Part shown: piece after piece, positions 5,539-7,894 of the stretch
Layout: each line of letters begins with the position of its first letter
Numbering within the stretch: position 1 is the first letter of the stretch
DNA from: Candidatus Adiutrix sp.
GTDB lineage: Bacteria > Desulfobacterota > Desulfarculia > Adiutricales > Adiutricaceae
DNA: 7,894 nt
Reading direction: 5' to 3'
NCBI GenBank assembly: GCA_031273445.1
Contig: JAISRV010000076.1
Coordinates: 1 to 7,894, forward strand
Notes under the pieces: generated by a model
Told to the model about the DNA's origin: nothing
The model's input: the letters and a program-made list of their open reading frames with translations, nothing else
Databases searched by the model: none
Made by a program: the position numbers and the translations under genes

Positions 5539-6618
5539 ATGAAAGACGCGACCATGACAGGCAAGGAAAGATTCAGTTGCGCCCTGAACCATAAAGAGCC
5601 GGATTACGTGCCGGTGTTTGAAATTCTTTACAGCCGCAGGTTTTTCAAGGAAATGATCGGCTACGTCCCGGACGGCCTCGAGCCGGTGGCTCTGACCGAA
5701 TTGGCGGTTAAAGTCGGCTATGACCTGACCATGGTCAGCATGGGCGGAGTTTCCGGCTACACCGTGGGCGGCGCCGGCGGCGTTTATACCGACGAATGGG
5801 GCGTGACCTATAAAAAAGACGAACTGGCCTGGCCCATGGACGGCCCGCTGAGCTACCCCATGAAAAACGGTTCGGACTGGAAAAACTATGACATGCCCGA
5901 CCCGACGACCGAATCGCGCTACACGGCGGTCAAAGAAGCGGTGCGTCTGGCCGACGAACACGGCTTGGGTCTCATCGGCAATGTTCGTGGCCCGTTTTCA
6001 TCCTCCTGGATGGTGTTCGGCATGGACAACTTCGGCATGATGATCTACCGCGAGCCGGATGTGGTGGACGACGTCCTGACCAAGATGACCGATTTTTCCA
6101 TCTACGGCGCCCAAAAGATGTTGGAGCTGGGCGTCGCCTGCATCCAGTTCGCCGACGACTACGGCTCCAACCTCCAACCCTTCATCTCGCCGAAACATTT
6201 TCAAAAACACGTGGCGCCGCAGGTCAAGCGGCTGGTGGACGCCGTGCATAAGGTCGGCGGCAAGATCATCATGCACAGCGACGGGCAGATTATGCCGGTG
6301 CTGGGCATGTGCGTCGATCAAGGCATCGACGCCCTCAATCCCATTCAGCGCGGGGCGGGCATGAAGCTGGAAACGGTCAAGGAGCTGTATGGCAAACAAC
6401 TGTGCCTCCTGGGGAACGTCGACCAGCGCGACCTGATGGTTCAAGGCACGGCCGAGGAAGTGGCCGAGCAGGCCCGGGAATGTATCCGCATCGCCGCGCC
6501 CGGCGGCGGGTTCTGCCTGGGCAGCGACCACAGTATTCATGACGATATCCCCACGGAAAACATTCTGGCCATCATCGAAACCGGCCGTAAATACGGCAAG
6601 TATCCTATTAAATTGTAA
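5539..6618 (+). CDS. Uroporphyrinogen decarboxylase superfamily protein of unknown substrate
   Basis: The 359-residue protein has the URO-D/MtaA fold signature. It opens with MTGKERFSCALNHKEPDYVPV (from residue 6) and contains FADDYGSNLQPFISPKHF (204-221), IIMHSDG (243-249), GIDALNPIQ (262-270), LLGNVDQRDLM (290-300) and APGGGFCLGSDHSIHDDIP (320-338). Corrinoid methyltransferases of this superfamily (MtaA, CmuA) usually carry a His-x-Cys zinc site. Here the equivalent segment is His-Ser-Asp, so classical Zn-thiol methyl transfer is doubtful. It is also unlikely to be the heme enzyme, given its context. The start at 5539 is preferred because AAAGGAG (5521-5527) lies just upstream. An in-frame ATG at 5491, overlapping the previous stop by one base, has no ribosome binding site and would give 375 residues. 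The role may be a decarboxylation or demethylation in the same pathway, which is inference. Confidence 0.85.
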   Translation: MKDATMTGKERFSCALNHKEPDYVPVFEILYSRRFFKEMIGYVPDGLEPVALTELAVKVGYDLTMVSMGGVSGYTVGGAGGVYTDEWGVTYKKDELAWPMDGPLSYPMKNGSDWKNYDMPDPTTESRYTAVKEAVRLADEHGLGLIGNVRGPFSSSWMVFGMDNFGMMIYREPDVVDDVLTKMTDFSIYGAQKMLELGVACIQFADDYGSNLQPFISPKHFQKHVAPQVKRLVDAVHKVGGKIIMHSDGQIMPVLGMCVDQGIDALNPIQRGAGMKLETVKELYGKQLCLLGNVDQRDLMVQGTAEEVAEQARECIRIAAPGGGFCLGSDHSIHDDIPTENILAIIETGRKYGKYPIKL

Positions 6619-6653
6619 GGCTGCGGCCTTTTGTTCCACGGAGGTAGACCCCC

Positions 6654-7727
6654 ATGAGTTTCACTAGAAAACTGACCCTGGTTCTTTTCAGCGCCCTGCT
6701 GCTGGCCCTGCTGCCCGGCTGCGGCGACGACGACGACAGCCAGCCGTCTTCGTCGGCGGGCGGCACGCCCAAGGCCGAAACCGGCAAAAAAGTGACCCTG
6801 AAACTGACCCACAACGCCGGCACTGGGCAGTCCATTGACCTGGCCACGGCCTATCTGGCCCGGGAAGTTAAACAAAGAAGCGACGGGCGAATTGAAATCC
6901 AGGTTTTTCCCAACAACGTCATGGGCCCGGAGGTGGCTTGCCGCGACATGCTGGTCAACGGCGCCATAGACATGACCTCCATGGGCTGCGGCATTCTCAG
7001 CAACTGGTCTGGGGCCGTCCAGATAGTTCAGAGCCTCTATGCTTTTGAGAGCGAGGAGGAGCTGATGGAAATCATGACCGGCGAATTCGGCCAGAAATAT
7101 TTCTACGGCCCCTTCCTCAAAGAGCAGAACGTGCGCGTCCTTGATCAGTGGCCCCAGTCGGCCCGCCAGCTCATTTCCAAAAAACCCGTTCGCACGGTGG
7201 CCGACTTGCCCAGCCTGAAACTGCGCACCCCTTCCGGCATCCCGGTATGGGAAGCGGGCTGGAGCATCATGGGGGTCATGGCCCTGTCCCTGGCCCTGGA
7301 CGAAGCCTTCACCGGCATGCAGCAGGGCGTTTGCGACGCGGTGGAAATGCCTTTGGAATTCATCCGGGCCTATCGCTTCGCCGAAGAGGCCAAGTACCTG
7401 ACGATGACCAATCACAACATCTACACCCAGTTTCTGCTCATTAACGACAACTCCTGGAAAAAACTGTCCGAGGAAGACCAGAAAATCCTGAGCGAGTGTG
7501 TTCTCGACGCCCGCAAGTTCGCGTATGAAAAGCGTAATGAAGCCGACAGCAAGATTCTGGAAGAATTCGCCCGGGACGGGGTGGAGATAATCCATCTGAC
7601 CCCTGAAGTTCTGGCTGGTTTTCAACAAAAAGTCCAGCCGAGTTATACGGAGTTGATGTCGCTGTGGGGCGAGGATGTTTATAAGGATTTCACCGCCGCA
7701 ATTCAAAAATACCGCAGCGGAAGTTAA
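6654..7727 (+). CDS. dctP: TRAP transporter solute-binding lipoprotein (DctP family)
   Basis: This 357-residue protein is an extracytoplasmic carboxylate receptor that feeds a TRAP permease. Residues 1-22 form a signal peptide with a charged start and a Leu-rich core, ending in the lipobox LPGC, so Cys23 is the probable lipidated residue. An acidic, Ser-rich linker (24-45) tethers the domain. The mature fold shows VTLKLTHNAG (47-56), DGRIEIQVFPNNVMG (77-91), SLKLRTPSG (187-195) with the family's substrate-binding Arg191, and DEAFTGMQQGVCDAVEMP (216-233). In that last block Met232 stands where many relatives have Asn. GGAGGT (6640-6645) lies eight bases before the ATG, and the gene starts 35 bp after the UroD-like gene. 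The clustered catabolic enzymes suggest it captures the pathway's carboxylate substrate. Gene order (receptor, then DctQ) is typical. The ligand is not predictable from sequence alone. Confidence 0.93.
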   Translation: MSFTRKLTLVLFSALLLALLPGCGDDDDSQPSSSAGGTPKAETGKKVTLKLTHNAGTGQSIDLATAYLAREVKQRSDGRIEIQVFPNNVMGPEVACRDMLVNGAIDMTSMGCGILSNWSGAVQIVQSLYAFESEEELMEIMTGEFGQKYFYGPFLKEQNVRVLDQWPQSARQLISKKPVRTVADLPSLKLRTPSGIPVWEAGWSIMGVMALSLALDEAFTGMQQGVCDAVEMPLEFIRAYRFAEEAKYLTMTNHNIYTQFLLINDNSWKKLSEEDQKILSECVLDARKFAYEKRNEADSKILEEFARDGVEIIHLTPEVLAGFQQKVQPSYTELMSLWGEDVYKDFTAAIQKYRSGS

Positions 7728-7746
7728 ACCCGCGCCGCCGCGTGAA

Positions 7747-7795
7747 CTCCGGCCCGGCCTCTCCGCTGTCCGCCAGGGGAGAGGCCGGGCCGGAG
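7747..7795 (+). other. Strong intercistronic stem-loop between dctP and dctQ
   Basis: CTCCGGCCCGGCCTCTCC (7747-7764) is perfectly complementary to 7778-7795, giving an 18-bp, very GC-rich stem with a 13-nt loop. No T-tract follows, so it is not a standard intrinsic terminator. A tiny GGCC-AAAA-GGCC hairpin (7795-7806) adjoins it. Its place right after the receptor gene suggests protection of the dctP mRNA 3' end or partial termination, which would make the receptor more abundant than the membrane subunits. A mobile palindromic repeat shared across the genome is an alternative. Confidence 0.7.
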
Positions 7796-7831
7796 GCCAA
7801 AAGGCCGGGGTTAGAGCGAAAGGGGCGAGCA

Positions 7832-7894
7832 GTGCTGAAAATTGTCGAAACCATAGATAAAATATTAATAAAGATTCAGGAATACGCCATCATG
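7832..7894 (+). CDS. dctQ: N-terminus of probable TRAP small membrane subunit (DctQ), partial
   Basis: A GTG start at 7832, preceded six bases upstream by AGGGG (7821-7825), opens a frame that stays open to the right edge. It gives 21 residues: MLKIVETIDKILIKIQEYAI plus Met. This short amphipathic leader, ahead of an expected first transmembrane helix, resembles DctQ N-termini. The position after a DctP-type receptor is where the 4-helix DctQ subunit normally lies, before the large DctM permease. The call rests mostly on context, because no membrane segment is yet visible. Confidence 0.6.
   Translation, partial: MLKIVETIDKILIKIQEYAIM

Noticed and set aside
6617..6632. Small hairpin AAGGC-TGCG-GCCTT followed by TT between the UroD-like gene and dctP
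   Set aside because: The stem is only 5 bp and the T-run is short and broken by G. It may slightly attenuate transcription but is too weak to call a terminator.
6537..7706. Long minus-strand open frame of 389 codons opposite the TRAP receptor gene (similar long antisense frames at 3294-4262, 4283-5218 and 2488-3336)
   Set aside because: These mirror the GC-rich third positions of real plus-strand genes. They show His/Gly/Gln/Val-rich composition with no family motif, while the plus strand carries well-recognised proteins.

Overview
The window holds one co-directional (+ strand) catabolic locus. It reads as a local IclR-family regulator, then a tightly packed operon of carbon-carbon lyases and oxidoreductases, then the start of a TRAP transporter. 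Genes are about 55-60% GC with GC-rich third positions, while the intergenic control regions are AT-rich. The gene types (TRAP uptake, acylating aldehyde dehydrogenase, UroD-like protein) and consensus-like sigma-70 promoters suggest a Gram-negative, probably anaerobic proteobacterium or Desulfobacterota relative. That placement is a low-confidence inference.

Layout: 1-107 is the 3' end of an unidentified gene, followed by a small terminator-like hairpin near 191-212. An AT-rich region carries a strong promoter (368-395) and an operator, followed by the IclR regulator (470-1363). The control region 1364-1700 contains two candidate promoters, each followed at once by an operator. Then come an HpaI-type pyruvate aldolase (1701-2498), an acylating acetaldehyde dehydrogenase (2491-3366), a 4-hydroxy-2-oxovalerate aldolase (3378-4415), an Ldh/MDH2-family 2-hydroxyacid dehydrogenase (4412-5491), a UroD-superfamily protein (5539-6618) and a TRAP solute-binding lipoprotein (6654-7727). 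After a perfect 18-bp intercistronic stem-loop, the first 21 codons of a probable DctQ membrane subunit run off the right edge. From 1701 onward genes overlap or are separated by 11 to about 50 bp, up to the 104-bp gap holding the stem-loop.

Likely joint function (inference): a carboxylate enters through the TRAP system. The Ldh-type enzyme interconverts 2-hydroxy and 2-oxo acids, one or both aldolases cleave a 4-hydroxy-2-oxo acid to pyruvate plus an aldehyde, and the DmpF-type enzyme converts the aldehyde to an acyl-CoA. The UroD-like protein may perform a decarboxylation or methyl transfer; its role is open. The substrate cannot be read from sequence.

The most striking non-coding signal is a repeated TTTCCGT/ACGGAAA half-site, arranged at 10-bp steps just downstream of all three predicted promoters. 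It is probably the operator of the IclR protein, which would make the regulator autoregulated and pathway-specific.
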